Shown here one piece after another: positions 33,256 to 44,620 of a stretch of DNA of 64,000 nucleotides. The DNA is taken from positions 6,784,501 to 6,848,500 of the forward strand of contig JAZHRO010000012.1 in assembly GCA_037157565.1 (NCBI GenBank), in the 5' to 3' direction. Positions within the stretch are counted from its first letter, which is position 1. Every line of letters begins with the position of its first letter. The DNA comes from Thalassia testudinum. Lineage: Eukaryota > Streptophyta > Magnoliopsida > Alismatales > Hydrocharitaceae. The notes under the pieces were generated by a model. The model was not told where the DNA came from, did no database searches, and was given only the letters and a program-made list of their open reading frames with translations. The translations under genes were made by a program, and so were the position numbers.

Positions 33256-33398
33256 TTTTAACTTCGTAATGAACCAATTAAGGAAATATACTTAGATCCA
33301 GCATAGAAAATCTCACAAAGAATAGACATTTGGAGCTTTTATTTGACTTGAATACAAGTCCAGATTATAAATATGAGCAGGAGTTTGAAATTCAATTA
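33256..33398 (+). repeat. C0 5' LTR, second piece (U3)
   Basis: This stretch aligns with the C0 3' LTR from about 59450: both share AAGAATAGAC, then ACTTGAATA, then CAGGAGTTT in the same order and spacing. It ends in AATTA (33394-33398), the left duplication of S5. Confidence 0.7.
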
Positions 33399-33648
33399 TG
33401 TTACGACTTGCACCATCATCCTAGGGACACAAGTTGATTTTCAATCTCCCAAACTACGATTGTTCAATTTATAAGCATAGAATAAAATACATACATGCAT
33501 AATGTATTACATCACACACATAAGCATATAGAGAAGGAATGAAACTGAAATAAATGTCACATGATCAGTGTTCATAGCTATCATAAATCAAGGGTACAAA
33601 CTAAAGAAAACTGTGTTGAAGGAAATACTCAACGAAAGTACTAAAATC

Positions 33649-36330
33649 AACATAAACCAGGATTACCACTACCCCCTTCCCCGTCTTCCTAACAAACAAA
33701 AAATGATTGATAGACGATCTCTGAACCCCACAGACTCCACAATCTAGCATAGCTTTTAGAATCACACTCTGGGACTCTACTTAAGGCAATCAATAGCTTT
33801 TTTTTAACCTACATACACACTCCTACATCTCATAACCAAGTGGCTGCTGCATGTATATCTCCTCCTGTAAATCACCATACAAAAGTGTATTCTTAATGTC
33901 TAACTGGTGAAACTTTCAACCATTGTTTACAGCTAAAAGAAGAATCCTGCTTGTGGAGAGACGAGCAACTAAGGAAAAAGTGTCAAAGAAGTCCACTTCG
34001 TACATCTGAGTGAACCCTTTAGCCACTAAGTAGGCTTTGTATTTGGCAATTGACCCATCTGGGTTGTACTTCAAGGCAAATACCCACTGGCAGCCAACAA
34101 CAGTGGCTTCCTTAGGTAGTGCAGTAAGCTCCTAGGTACCACGAGATCGCAGGGCAACCATCTCATCCTCAATGACTTGGCGCTACTTTGGATCAAGCAT
34201 GACCCACTGATGACTAAAGGGAATCTCTACAGCAGAAAGAGCTTGACAAAACTGACCAAATGTGGTCCCTATACCGTCTATAGGAACTGCTCCTATATAA
34301 GGATATTTGGGACAGTGGAAAGCTGCCTTTCGAATGGCAATCGGAAGGTCAAGATCATCTGGTAAGTCTCCTTGTAAAGGCTCCGAAGAAGATGTTGGAC
34401 CTGTAGGATCCCCACTAAGCATAGTATCATCAGCAGATAAATTATCAACACTCACCTACACAAGAGGTGACCCTCCACTATCATCCTGGGAACTCCTTGC
34501 ATCATCATTGTGAACATCTCCTGTGGGCATCTGAGGCTATGGTGGAGTAGGATCAGAGAAAGAGGATACCTTCCAATATGTAACAGGAAGGCTATAAGTA
34601 ATCGTAGGCTCATGAAATTGCTCAGGTCTAGCGGGTGCTGACTCTGACGATGAAGACTCAGTCTTAGTGATAGGAATTGCTCTCAATGGTATAGGTGGAA
34701 TGGGCATGGGAGTCTTAGTAAGCTCAGGAGAAATACGTCTTCCAGCAGTAGAAAAGTACAAAACAGACTCATGAAAGGTGGCATCTGCACTGACATAGTG
34801 ACGTCCTCCAACATGATCATAACATCAATACCCTTTTTGAGTTCGCAAATACCTAAGAAAAACATACTTAATTCCGCGAGGAGCAAGTTTCTCCCTATTG
34901 GGTCCATGGATATGCATAAATGCAACGCATCCAAAAAACCTGAGGAGGCACTCTGAATAGATCATTATCAGGAAACAAGATGGAGTAGGGAACTTGTTCA
35001 TCAAGAATAGTGGATGGCCTCCAATTAATATGATAGTAGGTAGCCGATACTGCATCCCCTCAGTATCTGGCACACTATTCTGAATCAAGGGTTTTTATGT
35101 AACATCAAGAATTTGTCTATACTTTTGTTTTGCCACACCATTTTGCTGGGATGTATAAGGACATGTAGTTTGATGAATGATGCTATGCTTATGATGAAAA
35201 GTGCGTAGTGACGATAAAAAGTGTGTAGTGAAGTAGTGCAGAACTCCATGCATTGTCTGACCTAATGGTCTTCACCTTTGCTTCATACTGAGTCCTAATC
35301 TCTACTAAAAAAGGCACGAATCATGTCACTTGCCTCAGATTTGGTCATCAATAGAAATATTTAGGTAAGATGAGAAAAATCATCCACAATAGTCAAATAG
35401 TATTTGCGTTCGAGATGATCGGGAGTCCAACTAGGTCACCAAATGTCCATATGGTGCAGTTGGAATAAGGCTTGGGAACCCTAATGCTGACTCATAGGAA
35501 AGATATTCCTATGATGCTTCCCAAGCTGACATGCCTTGCATTGAAAAGTGGCAGTTGGAGAAATCTGTGGCAGCATCCGTCTAAGCTTTGGTAGAGGAAG
35601 ATGATCAAACGTGAGATGCCATAAGTAACTAGTGGCACCTCCTGAAGAGAGGAAGCATGTCTTGCATAAGGCAACAGAAGACAATAGGCACCACCTTTTT
35701 CACGATCACATCCAATGGTGCGTCCAGTGAGAATATCCTCAAACGTAAGGGACATAGCGTTAAAGATTTCCCTATAATTCAACTCTTTTGTAATCTTACT
35801 AATAGCAGACTTAGTGAGATGTCAGGGGCTAAAAGAGCATTCTACAACTTCAAGTGCGGGGCTACACGAACCTCCCCCTTACCAGATATGGGTGCCTGCC
35901 TCCCATCAGGAACCTACATACTACCTGGTGGAACTGGATGAATAGTAGTGAACTATCTCTCATCACCACAAATATGTTGAGAAGCTCTTGAATCAACAAG
36001 CCAATTTGCATCTCCTCCTTGAGACAAACAAGCTGAACTTGCTTGGGAAGCCCTATACTGCCTATACACCTGGAGTAATACCTCATATTCACTCCTAGAG
36101 ATAGTAAGTGTATCAAATATCTTCCTTGTCACCACAGGCGCAAAATCTATAGTTGGAATTATCTTCTACTTAGCCTCTGGTCGAAGAACAATATGATCTC
36201 GATTATGAGTTTTCGTGGCCATCATACACGTGTGACCATTGAGAATAATGCATCCCATCTGATTCCATCCTGGGATCAAGAAAGAGGCTCTCACACGCCT
36301 TAGATTCAGATAACATCATACCAATGTCAA
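33649..36330 (-). pseudogene. C3 gag end and pol: protease, integrase, partial reverse transcriptase
   Basis: On the minus strand, a segment around 36250 with a GH...C pattern may be the decayed zinc knuckle. It leads to LTISRSEYEVLLQVYRQY and then the protease motif WLVDSRASQHICGDE near 36005-35960, where the catalytic DSG reads DSR. Pre-integrase and integrase are at 35780-34800 (KACQLGKHHRN near 35510). The linker with SVDNLSADDTMLSGDPTG and LPIAIRKAAFHCPKY is at 34455 down. Reverse transcriptase begins near 34180 and includes a VRKTGKGVVVILVYVD segment that ends at 33649, after the first aspartate of the catalytic pair. The missing second aspartate and the missing rest make it dead. Confidence 0.8.
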
Positions 36331-36336
36331 CCATGA

Positions 36337-37099
36337 TTGTAAAAGTCTGTAGTCGGTATTTAGTTGGCCAGGCCACTAACTAAGGAGTATACGGTATGCG
36401 GGAGAGTAGTCGGGGAGTATTCGATCGGGAATTTTTTTAATATATATATATATTATATACACACACACACTCATATATATATAGACACACACACATACAT
36501 GATACATCAAGAAGTAAAATATATTATTACATAAAAGTAGACTATTTTTAAGCTCACAATAATACCAAGTTACCAATAAACAAAAGTACTAGATCAAAAT
36601 AAAAGCAGAAGTTCCAAATAAAAAGTACAAGTTTAAAATAAAAGCACAAGTTCCTTCGCTTTAATCAACAAAATAACAGAAAACACATTTAAAGTCAAAA
36701 TTAATCATCTTGCGTTGCACCTCTTGCGTCGTCGTCTCCGATCGGAGAGGGACAGTGATTGGAGGAGGGTTATCGCTTGCACCTTGGAGGAGGGGCGGTG
36801 ATCGAAGAGGGAGAGCTTCGCTAGGGTTCGGGGGAGAGCTTCGCATGGGTTTGGGGGAGAGGCTTCTGTCGGGTAGGAGTTGGGGATTTGGGGGGTCGAT
36901 CAGAGTAGTAAGTCTAGTGACTTAAATTTTTTTAAGTTTAATCTTCTATGTAAAACTCGGTCGACTACACCGACTACTTAGCTGAGTAGTCGGTGTGGCT
37001 GACTATGGCACCAACTATTGACTATTCAGTTGGTTGGAGGCCGACTATGATTACTCGACCAAGTACTCGACTGAGTAGACCGATTTTCACAACAGTAAC
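36337..37099. mobile_element. M2: non-autonomous DNA transposon in C3, 763 bp
   Basis: An exact 11-bp repeat GTCAACCATGA flanks it (36326-36336 and 37100-37110). The ends are weak inverted repeats: TTGTAAAAGTC on the left and TTGTGAAAATCGG read inward on the right. Subterminal GACTACTC/GAGTAGTC words occur on both arms. An 11-bp duplication points to a Mutator-like element, while the end sequence looks more hAT-like (8 bp), so the superfamily is open. No transposase frame is present. It holds a TA/CA microsatellite. Confidence 0.6.
36434..36503. repeat. TA and CA microsatellite inside M2
   Basis: Runs of TATATA, ACACAC, TATATA and ACACAC follow one another with short breaks. Confidence 0.85.
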
Positions 37100-37656
37100 G
37101 TCAACCATGAAACCAAAAATAACATGGAGAAATAGTAGATTATTAGTCCATTAAGCCTATATAAATCATCAAATCGGTAGATCAAACTTCAAACATGGAT
37201 TTCCAGGCAATCGGGGACCTGAAACCTATGTTTAAGATCGCTAGGGACCCCTACTTGCAATAGGGATGTGTGTTGGAGCCTAGATGGGTCCTAGTGACAC
37301 CCACAAGGGGACCCTACTCTTCTTCACCGGTTGTTGGTTGCTAGAAGCACCAGCAATGCCTCAACGTTGCCGGTTATGTGCAACAGTCACAAGTGGTGTT
37401 GGCCATAGAGGGCAGTGCAGTCGGCAGTGATGGTCGGCGCTGCTTATATAGGTGGCGATGGTGCCTGTTGGAGAGGGGGCAGAATATCGATAGGTGGCAG
37501 CGTTGCTTGCAGGTGGCCAGCAGAAATGGTCGACACTGCTTGTTAGAGAGGGGGTGGCACTGGCTGGTGAGAGGACAAGCTAGTGGATAGGGTTTAGGTG
37601 TAGAGTTTGGAGGGTTAGATGCTTGGTGGGATACTAGAACCTGATCTAGGATCGCA

Positions 37657-37667
37657 CTTTGATACCA
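37657..37667 (-). other. C3 primer binding site
   Basis: TGGTATCAAAG on the minus strand touches the LTR end. It matches initiator Met-tRNA with one change at its inner end. Confidence 0.75.
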
Positions 37668-37810
37668 AGTGGAAGAAAATGTTTAAATTCATTTATCTCA
37701 GAAACCCTACCTCTCTTTATATAGAGAGAGATGGGAACAATTATAACTCAACCTCATATAAAAATAAAAACAAACATGGACATAAGCAAAATGACCGAAG
37801 GGGCTCAACA
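37668..37810 (-). repeat. C3 5' LTR
   Basis: The 143-base LTR starts (plus strand) AGTGGAAGAAAATG, has CTTTATATAGAGAGAGATGG and ends GGGGCTCAACA. It is the same kind as the C1 and C4 LTRs. The GTACAAACTAAAG that follows is also found at 33594. Confidence 0.8.
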
Positions 37811-38202
37811 GTACAAACTAAAGAAAACTGTGCTGAAGGAAATATTGAAGGAAAGTATTGAAAGCAAAACAATTGAGTACTAAAATGGTCCTATTGAACA
37901 ACTAAGGTGCTGCACTCGGATTAGCATCGTCACATCTTACAACTATGGGACCCGACTACGGCTCACCAAAACCTGAGTATAGAGTCCAACAAGAAAAATT
38001 AGCAATAGTTGAAGCTGAGTAGAGTAGCGAGAAAGGCAGAAATGTAAGATAAATATAAAGAAAACTACAAGAGATATTGTCCTTATAATTCCTTTATTTT
38101 TCACGTATTGCTTTAATTTCGTAATTATCTATGCCTTTCCACTATTTTGATCATCAACCACTCATAATCAACTTTTTTAGAAGGCGCGAGGAGATATCAC
38201 CG
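37811..38202 (-). repeat. S5, middle piece between C3 and C4
   Basis: This is non-coding DNA that belongs to S5. On the minus strand it has a CTACTCAGCTTCAACTATTGC stretch and an ACTCAGGTTTTGGTGAGCCG stretch, laid out like the 'ctcagcgttcgctg...ttttcaggtccaggt' part of S4 (15330-15390). Confidence 0.55.
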
Positions 38203-38340
38203 AGTGGGAGAATAAAATCTGTCAAAAATCATTATGGGGAGCCCTACACCTTTTTATAAGAGAAAAGATGTGGAAAAAGAATACCATGGTCTATATAAAA
38301 TAAAGAAACGTAAAATAATCTAACACACTACCATCTAACA
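38203..38340 (-). repeat. C4 3' LTR
   Basis: It starts (plus strand) AGTGGGAGAATAAAATC and ends CCATCTAACA, matching 42309-42446 in length and most bases. Confidence 0.88.
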
Positions 38341-38409
38341 CTATCTCTCAAGTTGGAGCATGAATATCTATCATGCTCAACTTGGAACAACATGCCTTAA
38401 AAGTAGGTC

Positions 38410-41400
38410 CTACCAGGGGTTTTGTGAAGACATTTGTAGTCTACTCCTCAGAAGTGACACTCGTGGTATATAATGTCCCACGTTGAATGAGATCTTGAAT
38501 GTAGTGACAGTAATCTCTACATGCTTTATCTTCTCGTGAAATATAGGGTTATTGGCAATGTAGGTCATTGCTTTGTTGTCATACCGCATCTCCATAGAGC
38601 CATCTAGAGGAACATGAAGATTTGACAAAATTGACTTGATCCAAACCATCTCAATGGCTGTCTGGGCCATGGCTCTGTACTATGACTCTGCACTGGATCT
38701 AGATACAATCGCTTGCTTCTTGCTTCTCCAGGTAATCAGATTACCTGCAACAAAGGTGCAAAACCCTGTGGTAGATTTTCTATCTCCAACACAGCCAGCA
38801 TAATCAGCATCAGAATATGTTACAATCCCCATGGGCGTTCCCTTATGGAACAATAATCCTCGTCCTGGTGCTTTCTTCACATTCCTAAATACCTACATTG
38901 CAGCCTCCTAGTGCAGCCTAGTTGGCTTATCCATAAACTAGCTAAACCTACTAACAAACAAAGACAAGTCTGGACGAGTGATGGTGAAGTAAACGAGCTT
39001 ACCCACCAGCTGCCTATAGTCCCTACTATCAACCACCTCAGATTTCTCATCATATAAGTAGACCTTGAGATCCATAGGAATATTTGTAGCCTTAGCTGCT
39101 AACATATCAGTCTCTTGAAGAAGATTAAGAGCATACTTCCTCTGCGAGAGTACCACTCCATCCCTGCCACGTGCAACCTCAATACCCAAGAAGTACCTCA
39201 ATTGTCCCAAATCCTTTATGACAAATTTCTCTGATAGGTGCCTCTTGACTTTGTTTATCTCATCTCTGTCATTCCCAGTGATGGTAAGATCATTCACATG
39301 TACCAGGAGCGCCACAATCCCCTTATCAGTCTTCCTGATAAATAAGGAGTGATATGAAATAGAGCGACTCAGACCAATTTGGTGGAGCACCTTTGATAAC
39401 TTCTAGAACTAGGCCCTTAGACTCTACTTCAATCCATAGATTGCTTTCCTCAATTTGCACACACTCCCCCTAAATCTCGAAACTCGGAGGCTGCTGCATA
39501 TAAACCTTCTCTTGAAGATAGTCGTAGAGAAAGGCATTCTTCACGTCTAGCTGGTATAACAGCCAGTCTCTGTGAGCCGCAACAGAAATAAGTATCCGGA
39601 CAGTGGCAAGCCGTGCAACAGGGGAGAAAGTATCAAAGAAGTCCATCCCATATGTCTGGGTGAACTCCTTTTTTATTAGCCTGGTCTTATACCTTAAAAT
39701 AGACCCATCAAGGTTGTATTTCAAGGCAAAGACCCATTGGGAGCCAACTAGTTGTGCGTTAGCAGGAAGAGAGGTGAGATCCCAAGTCTGTCTACTCCGA
39801 AATGCTGCCATCTTATCCTCCATGGCTTAATGTCACTTTTTATCAAGCATGGCTTGCTGGTAGGTAGACAGAATGTGTGATGCTGTAAGTACCTGATAGA
39901 AGCTGCTAAACTGAGGAGCAAGATCATCAGTAGCTAAATTGCCTGTAACCTGGTATCTGGACTCACAGGTGTGTGGTGCCCTCCTAATGGCAATAGGGAG
40001 ATCTAAATCATCTAGTATCTCTGACTGAGTCTATGTAGAAGGAGCCTTACTACTGTGGTGATCTACATTGTTAGGGGAGTCAGGTCTAACCAAACTGTCA
40101 TTGCATCAGATACCCTCTCAACTACCTGTGAACCATCAACTACTAGTGAGGGAGGAGGCCTCTGAAATGTAGTGTGATGCCTGTGATAGGTACGTAATGC
40201 CCCATGCAATCTTTGAAAGTCATTTAGGGAGGAAGAGCTCATCTTTCTATTAGCTGGAGATCTGGACTGAGAAGTAAACACCTAAGTCTCTACACATGCA
40301 ACAGGCATGGGAAGAAAGGCAACATCATCACAAGAGTTCCTCTGTCCAGTGATTGAAAGGTATGGTGTATCATCATGGAAAGTTACATCAATGCTAACAT
40401 AATATTTATTCTGCAGAGGATCATAGAAACGGTACCCCTTTTGTGTCCTAGAATATCCCAAAAATACGTACTTTATAGCGCGAGAAGCCAATTTGTTACG
40501 ACCAAGTGACGGTATATGGACGAATGCAACACATCCAAAGGTCCTGGAAGGCACATGAAATAACTCATTGTCTAGATGCAGAAGAGGAACATGTATCTGT
40601 TGATGACATAATTTGCTATTAGAACTGCGTTCCCTCGATATCTTTGCGGTACATTGTGATGAATCAATAGTATACGGGCAACATCCAATAAGTGCCTGTG
40701 CTTCCGCTTTGTGACTCCGTTCTACTGTGAAGTGTGAGGGCAAGTGGTCTGGTGGACAATCACATGGGTCATGTAGAACTCTTTAAGTCTGGCAGTGCAG
40801 AACACGAGCATTATCGGTCCGCATCATCTTCATTGTGGCTAAATACCGTGTGCTGATCTTCAGAAGAAGAGTCCCTATGCATCCTCCAACCTCTGCCTTG
40901 CTGTTGCAAGAACACTCACATGGCTCTAGAGAAATCATCTACAACTAGGTAGTACCTGTGTCCCATCCGGTCTGGGACTCTACTCGGTCCCCATATATCC
41001 ATATAAAGTAACTGAAATAATGTCGAAAATCCAAGAGAGGTGCTAGTTGAAAAAGAGGTCCGATGGTGCTTATCCAATTGGCAAGTATCGCATTGTATGG
41101 TAGTAGCTACGAAAATATGTGGTATCACCCTTCTGAGGCGATCCAGAGACAAGTGACCATGTGACCATGACAAACATGCCACTGTAGAACACCCCCGCTA
41201 TTATATTAAGTAACTCCTGCAAACTGCTCCTGTCCCAAACGGTAAATGCCATTCTCCTCCGTACCTCTGACAACAATCCTCTCAGTGAGCTTATCCTGAA
41301 CAACACATCCAACATCATCGAAGATCACTTTGCAGTTGAGATCCTTCGTGATTCTGCTTACGGACAACAGATTCAGTGGGAATTCTGGCGCACGCAACGC

Positions 41401-41600
41401 ATAAGACAACTACGAACTGGGGGTCATAAGCACCTCCCCCTTACCTTTAATTGAGGTGTATCTACCATTAGCTACCTGTACAGTCCTTCCTGGGGGAACG
41501 GACTGTAGCGAACGATAATAGGTTTAATTACTGCACAGATGTTGTGACGCATTAGAGTCGATTAGCTACCCTGCTCTATGGTGGCTCCTGTAATTCTCTT
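38410..41600 (-). pseudogene. C4 pol: protease, integrase, reverse transcriptase, RNase H
   Basis: The minus strand shows a protease box IDSNASQHLCSN near 41570, where DSG has become DSN. ALRAPEFPLNLLSVSRITKD follows, then the integrase zinc region (GHLSLDRLRRVIPH, CDTCQLDKHH, about 41150-41060) and its C-terminal part (40743-40282). Reverse transcriptase is split over 39823-39470 and 39390-38938; the catalytic box reads HVND instead of YVDD (about 39300). RNase H follows in 38880-38680 (SDADYAGCVGDRKSTTGFCT) and 38670-38410. Despite long open stretches, both protease and RT active sites are changed, so the copy could not be autonomous. Confidence 0.87.
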
Positions 41601-41659
41601 GATGCACTTGACTCACAGATTCTGCCATTGGTATTAAGCAGACAACATCCAAAGAAAAT

Positions 41660-41738
41660 GGGGAATACACACCCCAAGAATTATGCAATACGGGGAATAC
41701 ACACCTCAAAAACCATCAATAAGGGGAATACACACCCC
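41660..41738. repeat. Minisatellite of 31-32 bp in the C4 leader
   Basis: The core GGGGAATACACACCCC (second copy ends CCTC) starts at 41660, 41692 and 41723. Each unit ends in an A-rich spacer. The same core occurs in the C1 leader. Confidence 0.85.
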
Positions 41739-42297
41739 AAAACCAGTCCATAAATTTGGAGAAAACCATACCATTGTTCAGCGAACACCAATGGATCTGA
41801 AACAATACATGTTCAGATCTGCATCTTCGACAAGAAGCCCCCTTGGACAGGCATCGGTCTAATACGAGTGCAGGGAGAACATCCGAGATGGTCCCAAGGA
41901 GGCCTAGGTCTCTTTCTCCCTACGATTAGAAGGGACGTAGCCCTAGAAAGAAGCTACAAACCCCTTACACGTGCTACACTACCCATGCACGTGTTCCCAC
42001 GTGTCGCCGCTGTTGCTACCTTGTTGCTTCATGGGCATTGTTGCAGCGTTACTGGATGTCGAGCCCTGCTGCCTGCACTACTGCTACCGTGTCGCTTCAG
42101 GTGAGCCAGACGGTCGCCGCAGTGCCATTGCACGCTGCGCCCTGCTGCCTACGCTACTTCAGAGGCACGTGTGCTGTTGCTGCGTTGCTGGTGGAAAGGG
42201 AGAGTCGACGCAGATCATGGGAAGAGAGGGAGAAGGATTTGATGGTAGGGTTTCGGAGGCCTTGAGGGTGGGATACCTAGAGCCACGAGGACCGGTA

Positions 42298-42308
42298 CTC
42301 TGATACCA
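42298..42308 (-). other. C4 primer binding site
   Basis: TGGTATCAGAG on the minus strand follows the LTR without a spacer and matches initiator Met-tRNA. Confidence 0.85.
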
Positions 42309-42446
42309 AGTGGGAGAATAGAATTCATCAAAAATCATTGTGGGGAGCCCTTCACCTCTTTAGAAGAGAAGAGATGTGGGAAAAGAACACCATAGTCTAT
42401 AAAAAATAAATAAACATAAAATAATATAACACGCCACCATCTAACA
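42309..42446 (-). repeat. C4 5' LTR
   Basis: This 138-base partner of 38203-38340 ends CCATCTAACA on the plus strand. The GAAGAGAAGAGATGTGGG part is the counterpart of the TATATAGAGAGAGG block of C1. Confidence 0.88.
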
Positions 42447-44014
42447 CACTCCAATATCCCAGATAACAAGGTTGATACGGAACAATATCCTGGCCAGGAG
42501 AATGACTTGCACCTACCCTACTACTTGGTTAACGACCTTGTGATCTCAGCTTAGGTAAAGTCTTGATTACGACTTGTGCGATATGCATGTAGGAAGCTAT
42601 CCTGCACTAGCATACGACCACTCATCTCCACCATTACAATCAGTAACGTGTATGCACTTGCACCTAGCTACCCGGTTAGCTAAATAGTTTCATAGAAAAG
42701 TCATAGGGAGGCAAACTTATTCCCTCTGCCTCTCAAAAGGTATAGCCAGCTGTGCCTTTAATACCAGGCATGAGACTAACCGGTTATTTTCCTCACAAAT
42801 TTCCATTGTCACCATATTCTCGCCATCCATCATTTCAACTTGTTTCCTATGTTATGATGCACATAGATGTTTCTTATCTCTTCCATTATTTCAAAGTTCT
42901 TAGTATATTCAGAGTATGGTACGTATCATTTGGCTAAGTATGTATCATTTGATCAATTATTTATGAGATAGTTGTTTGGTTTAGCATGCTAACAAGCATT
43001 CCATTCATCACTTAAAATCTTTTACATGAGGATTTGTAACCATTATTTTATTTATCAACTCATATCTAGATAAAACATATGTACCAATGATCTCAATATT
43101 TGATTAATGATTCAAGTAGCCAGATATAAGCACCGAATATTCCATGGGACTTAATACTCAACAAGATAAATGTTGATAATTAAGTGGAACGCAATGATAC
43201 ACATTTGAACATTGAGTATGTATGGAAAGGGTCGAGCTACTTCACTTAGGGTCACGAGGAGGTCACGGTGATTCCAAGAGAATAGGTCGAAGGCTCCTGA
43301 TACTTCTCATGCATCCTCGATTTCTGCATATGTCCAGGATGTCAACCCTAGGTCAAACACGGAAGAAATAGGGTCAATAGTCCTGCAATAGACTATTTTG
43401 AATTTTCTACATCAAAACTGTGATCAAAAGATAACTTAAGGGGCACAGGAGTATAGTTCGTTGAATAAGGATTCTAATGATACATTATTTGCTTGATTTT
43501 GAGGTTAAAAAGACCTTGACCCAGTGAAAAGAAGATGGATGGGTTATTGAACCACTTTGGCTGGACTGGTTCACTTGAATCGGTTGCTCGAAGCCTCACC
43601 TAACCAGCCTGCCACGTCAGGCCACTTGATTGCCATACCCATGCACTCGCGAATCACCCCTGGCCAGCTAATCTCCCTCGTTTGTCCACACGTACATGCG
43701 ATCACATGCGCAATTCTCCCTCTCTTCCTTGCTCGCGAAGTTGCGTTTAGTGCGTGCATTGCTACCCTCCTTTATGCCACACGTCAACTCACCACTCATC
43801 CGCATCCTGCTGTTGACATCATTGCTTGACATGCATGCGGGGCTACGCCTATGCCTCCTACTGCATGCACATGAAAAGGCAGAGGGATCTTTCTTTCTTT
43901 CTCCTCTGATCCGCTCTCTGTCTTCGAGAATTTACTCTTGCAAGATTCTTTGCAAATTTTTTTGTACAGAATTCCATCACACAACATGGAGATGTGACAT
44001 TGAGCCCTAGGCAT

Positions 44015-44025
44015 GATTTTATAGG
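44015..44025 (-). promoter_or_regulatory. TATA box of solo LTR S5
   Basis: CCTATAAAATC on the minus strand lies about 355 bases from the LTR start at 44379, a usual U3 distance for this LTR type. Confidence 0.4.
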
Positions 44026-44379
44026 TATCAGGGGTTAGGTTAGGGTTAAGAAAATCTGATTTTGGATCAAATTAACCCCCAATCTTGGTTCACATGTGCT
44101 AACATCCTCAATTAATATGTTTTGCTCATAACTTTTGCTGCACAACTTGGATTTTTACAAAATTAGTCTTATTAGGAAGCTAGCGATAAAAGAAATCTAA
44201 TGGTATCATAAATGACACATTCTAAGTAAATTTTACATGAGGATTGATCATGCTTGATAAATACCCATGTTTCTTCTTTTGGGGTTACGCTGACCTGATT
44301 TGTACCCAACAAGCATGAGCAGGTTTGTTTTGACACACAACCTAGATATGGGCTTGGATTTGGATTTTGGGTCATAACA

Positions 44380-44620
44380 AACTAGGTGTTGGATTTTGAG
44401 AAAAATCTTGTATTACATCTTTTTCCCTTCTTTCAAATAAGTAGTTTATCGTGAAGCCTCTTAATGAGTTAAGAGTTTTTTGTGCTTCATTTTTCATCAT
44501 AATGAAGTTTTCTCTTCTATGGTGATCACAAGAAAAGAGCGATTATCACGGAATTGTATGTTTGTATTCTTGTGTTTGTTGTGCATATTTAGTTCCCAAA
44601 CAAATAGTGTTGAATTAGTG
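44380..44620 (+). repeat. C0 5' LTR, third piece (R/U5)
   Basis: From the second S5 duplication the C0 LTR continues. ATTTTGAG, a TTTCATCATAATGAAGTT stretch, TATCA and TGTTTGTATTC follow in the same order as in 59590-59770 of the 3' LTR. The exact end and the primer site could not be fixed. Confidence 0.65.

Larger units (their letters stand above)
33649..37810 (-). mobile_element. C3: truncated Ty1-copia retrotransposon inside S5, carrying M2
   Basis: Only the 5' LTR (37668-37810) remains. On the minus strand follow a primer site, leader, a possible gag end, protease, integrase and the first part of reverse transcriptase. The RT stops inside its catalytic box near 33649. Next to it lies a copy (33594-33648) of the DNA found just outside the 5' LTR at 37811. 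RNase H, the purine tract and the 3' LTR are gone. Confidence 0.8.
38203..42446 (-). mobile_element. C4: Ty1-copia retrotransposon of the C1 type inside S5
   Basis: Two 138-base LTRs lie at 38203-38340 and 42309-42446. The flanks are CACCG (38198-38202) and CACTC (42447-42451), a poor duplication (three of five). The minus strand has the primer site, a GC-rich leader with a minisatellite, protease, integrase, reverse transcriptase, RNase H and a purine tract (complement of 38341-38356). No gag was seen in the 740 bases between primer site and protease. Confidence 0.88.
33399..44379 (-). repeat. S5: solo LTR of a chromovirus-like family, split by C3 and C4
   Basis: The outer ends are TGTTACGACTTGC (left) and GGGTCATAACA (right), the same end style as S4. 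The flanks are AATTA (33394-33398) and AACTA (44380-44384), a duplication with one change, and both lie inside the C0 5' LTR. Its own DNA is 33399-33593, 37811-38202 and 42447-44379, about 2.5 kb, after C3 and C4 are removed. A TATA box at 44015-44025 lies on the minus strand. The piece 42447-44379 has no coding domain; reading frames there are chance. No second LTR or internal domain was found. Confidence 0.7.

Noticed and set aside
37378..37590. Plus-strand frame rich in glycine, arginine and tryptophan
   Set aside because: It is the GC-rich leader of C3 read on the wrong strand. The same kind of leader in C1, C2 and C4 has no matching frame.
41868..42303. Overlapping cysteine-rich frames
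   Set aside because: This is the GC-rich C4 leader. Composition accounts for the open frames and no cysteine spacing pattern repeats.
43557..44010. Plus- and minus-strand frames of 60-104 codons
   Set aside because: They lie in solo LTR S5 near its promoter region, and no domain was recognised.
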